Assembly: GCA_024220505.1 (NCBI GenBank)
Contig: JAKZZE010000008.1
Coordinates: 620,001 to 684,000 of the forward strand
From: Rhizopus arrhizus
Lineage: Eukaryota > Mucoromycota > Mucoromycetes > Mucorales > Rhizopodaceae
Length of the DNA: 64,000 nucleotides
Direction of reading: 5' to 3'
This document shows, piece by piece, positions 52,001 to 62,338 of the stretch. The notes below the pieces were generated by a model, which was given only the letters and a program-made list of their open reading frames with translations, was not told where the DNA came from and made no database searches. How positions within the stretch are numbered: position 1 is the first letter of the stretch; each line of letters begins with the position of its first letter. The translations under genes and the position numbers were made by a program.

Positions 52001-53100
52001 CTTTTCCAAGCACGTCTACAAGACTCGCGATGGTCAAACGCGGCCTGCAGGTCGGCTGTCCAGAACCAAGCATGGTGACGACTTTTGGGGCTCTTGCGGC
52101 CAACGGACTGGTCCAAACTAGACTGGGTAATCTCATTGAACTGAAGAGTCAGTGCATCAAGATCGGGACGTACAGAGGTGTAGACACCATCTGCAGAGGT
52201 ATATTCTTGAAGCAACTGAAGGAACGGTCGTATCTTATCCTTGAATAATTGCACATAGGTACAATCATGTTCGGATAGTCTACTTAGGTTCCAGAGTAGT
52301 CGAGGATGGTTAGGTAGAGCAGGTGGAGGAGGCACAAGACAAGAGAGAGTCAGAGGACTGTGATCAGACCCGAGAGAAAGATCGTCATGGACCCTCAGAT
52401 GTGCATTGTGGAGCTCTTGAGTGCTAAGAAAGAGGTCAATGATACTGCGATAATGGCTACCTGTAAGACTACTGAACCGCGTGTGAGCATTATAAGTGGG
52501 AATACCGTAAGCAAGTTCAGTGTTCCAGCAAGTGAGGCCATTTTCAACTACCCAGCTGTGTAAGGCATTTCCTCTTGTTGATGTTCGATGATCACCTAAC
52601 CAGTCACGATGTCTTGCATTAAAGTCACCGCAAATGATGGTGTTGTGTTGTGAGGGGTGAGATTGAACGGGTAAACTGTCAAGTACTGCAATTGCTTCAT
52701 CAACTGATAGTGCCGGAGGCAGGTATACACAGTGAATCAGCAGGTTTGAGACTTGAACAGAGAGGACATAAGGAGAGGAGGAGGGAAAATGAGTGACTTG
52801 ATGAGGGCAATCCGGGTGGACTAAGAGGCTGATACCCATTTCACCACGAAAAGCGTTGTCAACTGGTATTGCATAAGTGTGATACTGCTTCCAATTTGTA
52901 AGGAACTTTAACGGTGGCAGAAGCCACGTTTCAGTAAGGAAGAGTAGATCTGTAGGAGGGAGGGCGTTAGTAACAGCTTCAATGGTGTGGCGACCACAAC
53001 CATTGGAGTTCCATAAGGACATAGTAATCTTGTTTGTTGTTGTATTTGAAGGAGTGGAAGGGGGGTATATGTTATTATTATTGTTGTTTACCTGACTCAT
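49047..53100 (-). CDS. LINE-2 ORF2: endonuclease and reverse transcriptase, interrupted and truncated
   Basis: Coding parts are 53100-51008 and 49352-49047. The endonuclease has MSLWNSNGCGRHT, LFLTETWL, TIICGDFNARHRDWLG, SIIDLFLST and SLGSDHSPLTL. RT has VVPIYKKGDALDPGNYRPIS, GFRHHRSALDQAL, AFLDIKSAYDTVDR and RTGVLQGSILSPFLYS, then, after the inserted element, LLYADDVVLIAA. Removing the element and one TA restores the frame exactly (SIY then INTLPAAL). There is no nonsense codon or frameshift of its own. The part after SPIPKEPSF, including any RNase H or 3' tail, is lost at the Ty3-D border. The ATG overlaps the ORF1 stop. Confidence 0.9.
49353..51007 (+). mobile_element. Tc1-like element with DD34E transposase (1655 bp)
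   Basis: TA on both sides (49351-49352, 51008-51009). Terminal inverted repeats of about 225 bp, beginning CAGTGACCCGCAAAACTGTC, with one difference noticed. GCAAAACTGTCCCAATG near the outer end recurs inverted near the inner end of each repeat. Inserted in LINE-2 RT. Confidence 0.95.
49726..50757 (+). pseudogene. Tc1-like transposase, DD34E, two nonsense codons
   Basis: 343 codons from MKQVSQDTVVQAIS to RWTDY, with TGA at 50527-50529 and TAG at 50653-50655. N-terminal helix-turn-helix: GKSVREVERITGLSKSAVGR, then a GRPKLL hook. Catalytic region: VVWSDETKINRF (D), VVFQHDNGPKHTS (D), FPDLNPIENIW (E); 34 residues separate the last two, as in classic Tc1. The first stop stands where a tryptophan is usual (W-P/A-x-x-S/F-P-DLNP), so it is probably TGG changed to TGA. 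Both stops can come from G-to-A changes in TGG. The protein ends before the catalytic E, so it is inactive. Confidence 0.92.
53097..53100 (-). promoter_or_regulatory. ATGA stop-start overlap between LINE-2 ORF1 and ORF2
   Basis: ORF2 ATG and ORF1 TGA share two bases. It suggests termination-reinitiation, parallel to the TAATG of LINE-1. Confidence 0.65.
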
Positions 53101-54167
53101 AACTGTTCAATGTCTGGTTCGCCATTACCAGCAGGAACAGGTTGAGGTGCTTCGTCCATGTCGGTATCAACAGGAGTAGCTTGTACAGGAGTGAGGGTGG
53201 CTGTCTTGATATGGTCAGCAAAGGCTTGAGTAGTGATCCATTGCTTGGCAATGAAATCACGAGCCACAGCTGAGCGCACAGTAGGACGCATACGATCCAG
53301 GGCGGTGAGGAGGTGAGAGGTGTGGATCTGCACCATCTTTTGTTGTTTCTCATTTTCTGAGAGGTCTTTGTATTTGACATCGCGTAGGTTGGTGGGATTG
53401 CGAGGATCAAAGTCATTGATGAGCTTGATACCAGCTGTATCAAGCTTATTGGTGGCAGTCGAAGCGTATTCGTTGTGGACTAGGAGTGCTACCACGCGGG
53501 TGGTGGGGTGGTAGACGTCAAGGATACGCCAGTTCTCCAGGCCAAGCATACCTACCTTCTTGCGAACATTGGTGATGGACTCCCTGAAGCGACAAGGAAG
53601 GTAAAGGTATTGGAACCCGTTATTTGCAGGAGGAGGAGCAAAGGTACGGGCAGCGACCTGAAGTTGGCGTTTGGAAGGTGCCTTACGGGTACGGGTGGTA
53701 GCCTTGGGCTTGGGTGGCTGCGTGGTACGCATACCCTTACGAGCAGCCGAGGCGAACGAGGAAGTTGTAGGTGCAGGAGTGGAGGTAGGAGTGGGAGGTG
53801 ACTTCCACTTGGAGGCCTCAGATCCAGCAGGCTTGTTAACTGCTACAGTCTTAGGTGTAGCAGTAAGTGGGGCATTAAGAGCCTCTAGCTCTTTAATACG
53901 GCGATGAGCCGCCTCAAGGTCAGCTCTTAGGTTCTGGTTCTCTTTGGTCAGAGCTTCCAGGTGTGCAAGGCGTTGACCTTGGCTGGTAATCATGGCCATG
54001 ATCGGTTGGAACCAATCAGGCATACCGGGAAGGATACCAAAGTCAAGAGGCCCATTAAGTGAGAGGGCCGATGCGGTAGGGGCAGTGGCAGGGCCAAAAT
54101 GGAAATCTGGCTCGCTTGTCAATGTGGTGGTGATGCTGGTAGGGTTGGTGATATTGGCTATATCCAT
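53097..54167 (-). CDS. LINE-2 ORF1 protein
   Basis: 356 residues from MDIANITNPTSITTT. The frame stays open about 88 codons further upstream without an ATG, so a longer form with a non-ATG start is conceivable. A coiled-coil-like stretch (AHLEALTKENQNLRADLEAA) is followed by a Pro/Thr/Ser-rich, basic linker and a folded part at about 190-320 (YLYLPCRFRESITNVRKKVG, VVALLVHNEYAS). There is no CCHC motif, unlike LINE-1 ORF1. A coiled coil, basic region and globular domain is a common ORF1 layout; an RRM-like fold is possible but not shown. Presumed role: binding element RNA. Confidence 0.8.
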   Translation of the reverse strand: MDIANITNPTSITTTLTSEPDFHFGPATAPTASALSLNGPLDFGILPGMPDWFQPIMAMITSQGQRLAHLEALTKENQNLRADLEAAHRRIKELEALNAPLTATPKTVAVNKPAGSEASKWKSPPTPTSTPAPTTSSFASAARKGMRTTQPPKPKATTRTRKAPSKRQLQVAARTFAPPPANNGFQYLYLPCRFRESITNVRKKVGMLGLENWRILDVYHPTTRVVALLVHNEYASTATNKLDTAGIKLINDFDPRNPTNLRDVKYKDLSENEKQQKMVQIHTSHLLTALDRMRPTVRSAVARDFIAKQWITTQAFADHIKTATLTPVQATPVDTDMDEAPQPVPAGNGEPDIEQL

Positions 54168-54429
54168 GTTGTGCTTTGGCTTGCCGGTTGGGTGACGCTC
54201 AATATCAAGAGGTAGGAAGGGCGGAGAACGATCTGCGAGGGTGCGTTTAGTGGCGGCAGAGGGTTCAGGGTCAGGGGAAGTTTGTCTTTTGTTGTTGCTG
54301 TTCTTCTGACTGTCTAAAGGAGTATTTGTTGGATTTCTCGATGGGATTTCAATCTTAGAAGGTGAGGGTTGTTGTTTGTTGTTTATCTTGGATGGATTGA
54401 TTGAACTAATGATGGATTGCTTTGTTTTT

Positions 54430-54983
54430 CTTTAAAGAAGTGTGAACGGATGATTGTTTAGCCGTGAAAAATGGTGTAACAATTAAAAAGTGCGAAAGAA
54501 GATCCTCCACATACCTTGGGGATGTAGCTCAGTTTAAAGATTTTATATTTTTATTGGATTATATGCAGGCGATTAAGAAATCATTATTGCAATCCACAGG
54601 AACATCCTGGAAAGCATACAAGTTATTAAGGGGGAATGGGGGAAGGAGCGAATTATGATCTGGAAGCAGAAACCATAGACGAAGACTTGAGGCAGAGACA
54701 GAACGGTGCTTCTTTAATCCCGGGGCTGGGAATCCAGGCAACGCACAGACAACGATCAACAAACACCTCACACCACCGAAGCAACTTGTGGCATTAAAAC
54801 CAGGTGTTATCAAGCGGCACAACACCAAACAACAATGGAGGGAAGGAAGGCGAACAGATACAAAGCTGCCGCTCAACGCGACACGCAAGACAAAATCATT
54901 CAGTGCTTAAAGCACCGCGGAAACAGAACATGCAGTTAGAGTGCGGAAAGGGTAGATATGCGGATACGAGGGGTTGAACTTGC
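54430..54983 (-). other. LINE-2 5' region
   Basis: Noticeably richer in G and C than the flanking Plavaka sequence and without ORFs of note. Its position upstream of ORF1 makes it the likely 5' UTR/internal promoter region of LINE-2. It ends at the TGC target duplication of Plavaka-B. Confidence 0.5.
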
Positions 54984-55310
54984 CACTGCAAATAATAGTG
55001 TAAATTGGGTAACAAATCGTTTACCAATCTTGTGAAATAATTTACAATCGTGTACAATCAGGTAAGAGATTTATCCACGCACAGCCTCCTGTCTCTGCCA
55101 CAAATCGTGTAAGTTATTGTTTGCCCTTTGGTTAATTGATGGTTCAAGATTTGTGGCCAACACAGGAGACTGTTGGGAGACGTTTTCGTTAACTGATCTT
55201 GCAAGATGGATCTTTCATCAGTTACGTTGTGGCTCTTGTTTATTATCAATTTGACATCTAATGGTGCTTGGTAACCAATCACGCTTTGTAAATCATTACT
55301 TTATTTGTCT

Positions 55311-55460
55311 TTTCGCTCTTTTATAAACCACTCATGTTGCCTTATATACTTCTTTATTGACCACTCATATTGCATTATATACTTCTTTATGAACCACTTA
55401 TATAGCTTTATATACTTCTTTATTGACCATTCATATTGCAATAAATATTGCTTTATATAC
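55311..55460 (+). repeat. 31-bp tandem units in the Plavaka-B left end
   Basis: About four imperfect copies built on TTTATATACTTCTTTATTGACCA. Plavaka-C has a similar array at 62666-62780 with one unit fewer. Confidence 0.75.
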
Positions 55461-55818
55461 ACAAAAAAATAGGGATTTTGTTTATAAAAAATAGCTTTTT
55501 TTTTTATTTAAATAAAATAATAATAACAATACATAGTATTTCTTTGCTTGTAGCATTTTAACAGTGTACTTGACTTACCTAATGTCACCAGAATAGCAGC
55601 ATCTAATCTAAAAATACATCAATTAGCCTCGTGGAACTCAAAAAGTTCTCAAAAAAAAAAAAAAAAAGAAAAAAAAGAAAAAAAAAAGCCAAGCTCGAGG
55701 ATTCAAAGACACAAGGATTCAAAGACTTGGGTACTCAAAGCAAAAGAAAAGACATCAGTACTTAAGAACCAAAGCAAAGGCAGAAAAGAGATAGAAAAGG
55801 CCAAAGCAAAGCAGCATT

Positions 55819-56133
55819 CATCTATAATAGTTATTAGCTATCGTGTATATATAATAAAAGTAATAGTACCTTTCTTTAGATAGACCATGGGAAGAAAACT
55901 AGCTAAGCGTATACAAACGACTAAAAAAGCATCAGACATCTATAATATTTATTAGCTATTGAGTATATGTAGCAAAAATAATAGCACCTTGCTTTAGATG
56001 GGGTAAGAGAAAAACCTTGCTAAGCTTTACCAACAAGTAAAAAAAAAAAAAAAGGAAGCAGTACGCATCTATAATAATTATTAGTTATTGAGTATATAGT
56101 AAAAGTAATAGTACCTTGCTTTAGATGGATCAT
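55819..56133 (+). repeat. Plavaka-B subterminal repeats (three, about 68 bp each)
   Basis: 55819-55888, 55937-56003 and 56066-56133: each runs from CATCTATAATA through a variable middle to TAGTACCTTGCTTTAGATGG. They are spaced about 120-130 bp, 0.8-1.1 kb from the terminus. CACTA elements have comparable subterminal repeats bound by TNPA-type proteins (known for En/Spm). Confidence 0.85.
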
Positions 56134-56678
56134 GAGATAAAAAAAAAAGAAAAAAAAGCATCAGCCAAGCTTATACTAACAAGTAAAAGAAGCAATGATA
56201 ATCATGGGAGAGACTTTATAAAGACCATTTAAAACATCAAGAAAGGAACAAACACAACTTTACTAAAAAAAAATACCATAAGAATAGAAATAGAATATAT
56301 ATAATGTTAAGAACTTACCTTTTAGAAAGAATGTTTTGTTTAAAAAAAAAAGAAAAAAAAAAAAAGGAAAAAAAAAAAAGTACTTTTTTTATAGCCTCAT
56401 TTTACCAGTGTTACAGTTACCCACTATCGATTAAAAATAAGTCTTCTTTAATACTGTTTAACTATTGAAACATTCAGAGAGGCTATTCATAAACAGTTTA
56501 AACTTTCTCTTCTTTTTTTTTTTTTTATTTAAATGTAATATCTTTAACTCCAAAGGCTTTTTTTTCTTCGCTTTTTTTGTAGAACAAACAAAAGTATCAT
56601 CTTGTTTTGTGTTCATCTTCAATTTATTTTGTACTTATGTTTTTTTTTTTTTCTTCCATATATAATTTGTTTTAAAAA

Positions 56679-57931
56679 ATGTCTCGTCGTGCTGCCACCC
56701 CCATCAACGTTCCCAGCAATGCTCCCAAGAGAGCAAGAATTTCCATGAGCATTGCTGGATCATCATCCACCGTTGTTCCTGTTTCTGCTGCTGCTCCTGC
56801 TCCTGCTCCTGCTGCTGCTCCTGCTCCTGCTCCTGTTCCTGTTCCTGTTCCTGTTCCTGTTCCTGTTGCAAGCTTCAGTAGCTTTACAGCTCCTCGCTTG
56901 GAGAGCCCTGTTGGCACTGAAGCCATCGGAGCAGCCTCTGGTCTCGCACCAGAGATAATAGCTGCTCAGATACAGCAATTACAACAATTGCTGCAGCAAC
57001 AGCAACAGCAGCAGCAGCAACACCGAGCTTCAGAAGCTGAGGTCGACGCGGCCAAAAAAGAATGCAGTGTAAGTTTAGGACATATTTATTAAATTAGTAA
57101 TTGTAATTTAATAACTATATTTTATACCTTTCTGTGTCATATAGAGTTATTTAGCAGAATACTACCGTGATTACGTTGTTGGTCGCAGAAGCGAATTTGA
57201 CTTGGACGTTACCTTCGCCCATAAAAATAACAGAAAAGTCAAGGCATTGTTGTATGAGCAAGCCAGAAAGCACCATCGTTTTGATTTGCTCACCACCTCA
57301 CAAATAAATGCTATAATTAGGAGCAAGTATTCCTACATGATGAGCAAGGCCAAGGGGAAGACAGTTGTTTCACCAAAAACTACCTGTCGTAGCCGTATAA
57401 ATACGGTGAGTATTTAATATTTTGAAGATTATACTATAAAATATAGGAAATACTTACATTGATACCTTACAATAGAAACTCTCTAACAGGAGATCTGTTT
57501 ATATGGCTAACCCTTCCGCGTTCGACGCCCGTTTCCCGTTCGCTGGTAAAATTCTGACTGTTGACTGGACGTCAGATGAAGAAGATGGGCCAGAGGACGA
57601 GAACGGCCGTACGTTCGTGGTCAAAAGGCCATCATTTAGAAGCAACGAAGTAAGCAAAATGTTGTTGACAAGTTTCATCTTCTAATATACCTTAATTAAT
57701 CTATAGGTGGTGCAATTCCACGAAGAGTTGCAAAAACGATACAAGGAGTCGATGAAGAAAAAGGGGGCTCCACCAACTATTAGAAGAATAATAGAAAACG
57801 TTGAGGTGGAGTTCCCCGACAAACTTGATGATGCCGATTTTCCTTCCTGGGCTTTTTCTTCTTCTGCTCTTGGTTTTCCAACCTCTGTTTCTGCTTCTTC
57901 CTCTTTTGCGACTTCCAGTTCAATGCAGTAG
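56679..57931 (+). CDS. Plavaka-B accessory protein, four exons, unknown function
   Basis: Exons 56679-57068, 57145-57405, 57476-57649, 57707-57931, all phase 0, give 349 residues. Donors are GTAAGT, GTGAGT and GTAAGC; acceptors ATAG, ATAG and ATAG. Start MSRRAATPINVPSNAPKRAR is nearly the same as in Plavaka-A. Then a Pro-Ala repeat (about ten PAPAPAP/PVPVPVP units) and a Gln-rich coiled-coil-like stretch. Exon 2: SYLAEYYRDYVVGRR and a basic SKYSYMMSKAKGK. Exon 3: ARFPFAGKILTVDWTSDEED. Exon 4: VVQFHEELQKRYKESMKKKG and PSWAFSSSALGFP. I know no family with this layout. Position beside the subterminal repeats suggests a DNA-binding partner of the transposase (inference). Confidence 0.8.
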
Positions 57932-58093
57932 GCATTCTTCCCCTTTTTTTTTTTCTTGGTTTGTTGTTTCTTCACAAATTGAATAAAAATTTTTAAAAAA
58001 AAGTCTATTGAATGATTCTTTAGTAAAATATATAATAAAACAATAATAATAATAATAATAATAAATGAATGAATGAACGCTTCGACATAGTTT

Positions 58094-61011
58094 TTACATA
58101 TAGATCCGTCTTGGGAGAGAAAGTGTAAGAATATGATTATCTAAATATGACTTCACTGCTACTGGATTGTGAATTTTGTGAACAGGAAGTATATTTTGTT
58201 GTGAGACTGGGTCAAACTGGTTTTTCCACACTTGAATGCCAGTATCATCAAAGGAGGGAAAGTGATGGGTCGCATGGCTGTACCAATTGACAAATGCAAA
58301 GTAATGAGTGTAGTTGTTAAATGAATGTGTAAAGAGATAAGAAATTTGACCAATGCGTATTTCGTTGTTGATAATAGCTTGGATAATGCAGGAGGATGAA
58401 GAAGTTGAAGTATTTTTTGATGATGTATATTTTTGTCCAAGCAAGTTTATATTTTTAAATGAATGAATAATATTGCTGATAAACGTGCCAGGGATGAGCG
58501 CATAGGTATAGGTGTAGTAATTAATTAATGATTCATAGTGTTCTGGGCATATAAGTTGAGTTCGATTGTCGAAATTTAAAGGAAAGGATGTGGGTGGCAG
58601 AGGCTCACTACCAGTTATTGTTGAATTGAATAAGCTAGGTCCGTCTATGAAACGAGAGTAATCAAATGGCGTTAAACCACTCTCGTCATTCGTAACCTCA
58701 CCTATCTCTTCTATAAATTTAATTAGTAGGAGTATGTCTTCGTTTGTTGAATTTATAAAGGAATGTAAAGAATATACTAGATCTTGTGTGTGAACATTTT
58801 GAATAAACATAGTAGCATAAGTGGTTTCAAATCCAGTCTTAAAATTGATGTTGATATGTTTCATATCGCCATTGAGACGTTCAAAGCCATAAAGCCAAAA
58901 AGAGTATGAGGGACCAAAGTCCAGGAAGCTTTCTTTTAAATGAAGATGCATATGCATATTTGGGGTGGGCATAGATTCACCATACAGCTCGACACAGGTC
59001 TTGCCAAAGTTTTTCATCAATAGATGTGCGGTATCTATGTCTTCTACTGTGATGGAAGGGCCAGTGACCAGCTTCACAGCATCGACATACCGCAACCAGT
59101 TTGTAAAATGTTCACCTGCCAGTTTTTGTTTGAGCAGGAAAGGTGACAGCACAACAACCCAGGTTCTCCACTCATCTGATTTCATATTAGCAAAAGCACC
59201 AGAGATTTTTCCTATTTTTTTTTAAAAAAAAAAGAAAAAAAATAAGTATTTTGTTCCACCATGAAATAAAGCTTTATTCCATGTATATATAAACACGATC
59301 AAGCAGTATTACATACCTTCAGATAGCTTAGCGTATTGCTGAGGAATGCTGATAGTAGTCGACTCTGTTGCCATTGCTGGAAAATCAGTAGAAACAAGCA
59401 AGCCAAAATCCTGCCAGACTTCAATCATTTTTTTAGGCGTTCCAAGAAACAAGTTATGCATTGGATCGACAGTTACATATCTCACCACATCAAAGTAAGG
59501 AAGTCGATGTACTTCACTCCACTTTGTACCAGAACTTGCCTGTTTTTCTTCTTGTTGTGCCTTGTGCGTAGCAGTCAACCAGTCATACGCATCAAATCTT
59601 TGCTGTTCCCACGTTCTTTGCACCCAGTTTTCATCGTTGAAATCAGAAAAGTTTGGCTTTGAAGACCTGGTACCAGTTGATAGACGGCCAAAAGCAGTTG
59701 AGCACTTGTTACATGCTTTAGTAGCCATGGCGCCCATGTATCCAGCTACTTTTCTTGCTGCAGGCATATCACAATTGATGGACATCAATGCCACACGAAC
59801 TAGTTCTCCGTTAGGATTTTCGTAAGTGGGCATTATAACACCATTGTACAGTACAAGCAATTCATCTACCAATGGCTTCAAGAAGTTTTGGATTTGATCA
59901 TCATTGGGCTCATGTGGTCCAGGAATAACACCTGCCAAAACGATGTTGGAAAACTTCATACGTGTATTTCTTGGCAGATTGTTGATTGCAAGGTAAATGG
60001 CACCACTAGAATGCTTCATGTTGTCACTTGGCTGGAACCAATCCACATTCAAGGATACCATCAATGATCTTGGTTGACTGGTAAAAATTTGCCCGTTTGA
60101 ATCCACAAGCTGATTCCAAACTCTGCCATCGTATATGTCGAACATAACATCTTCATCAACTGATCTTCTTCTCCATTGCTCAATTTGTTGTTCAAAACTG
60201 GGTCGCATAAAGAACTTTTTTAAAGTCTCAGTAATTGAGTTGTAGGGATACTCAAGCACTGGCTTTAAACTGCTGCCTGCAAAAAGAGCATTTCCACATG
60301 GTTGTGCTTGTCGATAAGGGTTGTGAGGGAAGCGTACATAGCCACAGGAGCGAGAATGCAAGCTTCCAGAAGTGTAAACGCTTCGACAAGCAGAGCAAAC
60401 AAGAAAACGGGACAAACCATTGCTGGCAGAGGAATAATTGACCATAGTACGGGCAGTAGAGATCTTTGTAGGAATCTCCATACCATGGCCAAGAGAACGG
60501 ACAAAGAAGGAAAGAAAGGCCAACAAGTCTTCACCGGCTTTCACCGAGAGGTGCTTTGCTTGAAAAAGCACAATGAACAACAGCAAAAGGTGACGAAGCT
60601 GTTCTTCATTACTCATTCCCTCCTCTTCGTCAACATTCATTCCGTCTAACAAGTTGCAAAATACATTTCAATAAATAAAACCTTTCTTATATTAAATACT
60701 TTGCTGATTAAAAATATACCTTCAGTTACTGGTTCAGGAATGGCTGATGAGTATTCGACAGTTTCCTCCCCGTTGTCGTTAGCTTCAGATACTCTTCTCG
60801 ATTCTATTTTGTTTTTTTTTTTTTTTTTTTTTTGAAAATTAGCACGTTTGGATTTCTATTGAAAAATAAAACAAAAAAAACCTCTATTTCTAACTCTGTC
60901 GATAAGTTCATGACCTCTTACAGTTCTCTTTGCAAGCATTCTGAATCCATTGGGATGGTTGCTGCATTCAGAACAGGTACAAATAATTTTGGTGGTGTTG
61001 AAGTTGTTCAT
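58094..61011 (-). CDS. Plavaka-B transposase (Tnp2 family)
   Basis: Minus-strand exons 61011-60882, 60803-60720, 60645-59317 and 59211-58094 join cleanly (phases 1, 1, 1) to 886 residues with no stop. Exon 1: CTCSECSNHPNGFRMLAKRT, a metal-binding-like N-terminus. Exon 3: LVCSACRSVYTSGSL, SLMVSLNVDWFQPSDNM, NIVLAGVIPGPHEPN, NCDMPAARKVAGYMGA, KACNKC and VDPMHNLFLGTPKKM. Exon 4: NMHMHLHLKESFLDFGPSYS, FWLYGFERLNGDMKHIN and a C-terminal LTLSLPRRIYM. These boxes define Tnp2/Plavaka transposases. The acidic residues of the catalytic site are presumably the D of the NVDW, CD-x-PA and DPMH boxes plus a later E, but I do not assign them firmly. Compared with Plavaka-A it lacks the nonsense codon after LFLGTPK. 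Confidence 0.93.
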
Positions 61012-61099
61012 GTTTATATTTTTTAAATTTGGAAATAGCAAAGAAAATTGGTAGAAAGAGAAAATATGCCTGATAAAAAAAAACATGTTAAATTTAAAA

Positions 61100-62319
61100 A
61101 ACAAAGTCGGTGCTTAAAGTAACCTTTTTTTTTTTCCCTCGTTTTGTTTCATAGAATACTCTAGATGCCAAAGGCATAAGAAAAAAGGAAAGCTCAAGCA
61201 CTGGTCAAATGTAAGTTTATTAAAAAAAATAACAACCAAGTCTAATGTCGATTTCTTTTTTTTTTTTTTTTTTTTTACAGTAGGAATTCCTAATGGGACA
61301 CATTCGGATGATGAACATTAACCTCATGAGAGAAGCTGTTCTTTCCAACATGACAAAGCTATAAGAATATCAAACTTTTATTACTGCTTGCTGCTGAAAA
61401 TTCCTCTTTGGTAACGGAAGTTGGCAATGTTAACATCTCTAATGGCTAATGGCTGATGGCTAATGGCTGATGGCTAATGGCTGATGGCTAATGGCCTAAT
61501 GGCAAATTACACCCATGTGTAAACATAAAGTAAGTAATGAACCAGTGTAAGCTTAAAAACATATATTCTCTTGTATTATTTGTCATAAAAAATAATAAAG
61601 CCATCTATTTACTTGAAAAACAAAAACGCTGACTTGTATGTGTTAATTATAACAAAATGTGAGCAAAGCTTCTTTATTTTTTTATTCTTTTTAGAATATA
61701 CAAGTATTCTTTTGTTATAACATAAAAGCATTTGCATTTCTATAAAGTATATTTGCTCTAGATTATTGTTTTCATTTGAATAAGGAACCTTTTATTGCTA
61801 TATTCTTTTTTTTTTTTTCGCTGTCTTTTTTTTTTAACTTTGTCTTTTTTTTTTACTTTTAATTTTTCAGCTTCTTTTTTTTTTTTACTAAACGCAACTA
61901 TTTTGTTACGTTCTGTTACACATTTCCAATGAGCTTAGCTAAAGATCACAGATTGCCTTCCTAATATGTATTCTTCTGTACAAAATAATCGCACGGTGCT
62001 TTTGATTTCCGCATTTTGCCCTCAAAAATAAAAAAAAGAAAATATCGGTCTTTAAACAATGGAGAGAAATACGCTTTCCAAAAAAAGATCGTTTGTAAAA
62101 AAAGACATTTCTTTAAAAATGTGAATAACTCCATGAATATTTACCCTACAAATAAAATAATAACATCGTTAAATTTCTTTATTTTTTTCGCATCTAAATC
62201 TTTTTTCAAAATTCGAAAATGATCAATACAGCAAGATTTAATTTTTTTCACGAAAAAAAGTAACAATTTGTTACCCAAACGAAGAGCAATCTTGCGCAAT
62301 CCGGTACCTAATTGGAACG
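61100..62319. other. Plavaka-B transposase-side terminal region
   Basis: About 1.2 kb without a gene. It holds a 14-bp tandem array at about 61437-61503 (TAATGGCTGATGGC repeated four to five times), long T runs, and stretches alignable to the Plavaka-A end (32811-34136), for example ATGCCCTCAAAAATAAAAAA. Confidence 0.6.
61437..61503 (+). repeat. 14-bp tandem array in the Plavaka-B end
   Basis: TAATGGCTGATGGC in four to five copies. The matching place in Plavaka-A (near 33665) has only GCCATTAGCCATTAG, so the array expanded in one lineage. Confidence 0.85.
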
Positions 62320-62338
62320 ATTATTTGCAGTGTGCAAC

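Larger units (their letters stand above)
49047..54983 (-). mobile_element. LINE-2: two-ORF LINE, 3' end lost, carries a Tc1-like element
   Basis: Minus strand. A GC-richer 5' region (about 54430-54983), ORF1 (54167-53097) and ORF2 with endonuclease and RT. RT is split by a Tc1-like element at 49353-51007 and ends at 49047 against the Ty3-D LTR, soon after the YADD box. The 5' border is set by Plavaka-B. It is not a copy of LINE-1: ORF1 and ORF2 sequences differ throughout. Confidence 0.88.
54984..62332 (-). mobile_element. Plavaka-B: complete Tnp2-type (CACTA-like) transposon, 7349 bp
   Basis: 13-bp inverted ends CACTGCAAATAAT (54984-54996, 62320-62332) with a perfect 3-bp target duplication TGC (54981-54983, 62333-62335). 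It contains an open accessory gene (plus strand, left half) and an open four-exon transposase (minus strand, right half), converging near 58000. Subterminal repeats are present on the accessory side. Nothing in it looks broken, so it may be autonomous. Strand given is that of the transposase. Confidence 0.93.

Noticed and set aside
54524..54540. GGGGATGTAGCTCAGT, looks like the 5' end of a tRNA-Ala
   Set aside because: What follows cannot form the D, anticodon or T arms and there is no box B. Either chance or a tiny fragment inside the LINE-2 5' region.
55058..55282. 74-codon minus-strand frame repeated in Plavaka-C (62413-62637)
   Set aside because: Open in both copies, but it starts at GTG, has no ATG and lies in terminal repeat DNA that is conserved as DNA. 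Too weak for a gene; two recent copies would share it anyway.
62016..62222. 68-codon Lys-rich frame at the Plavaka-B end
   Set aside because: The matching Plavaka-A sequence keeps the first codons as DNA but shifts and stops after about 20. It is an A/T-rich terminal region, not a protein.
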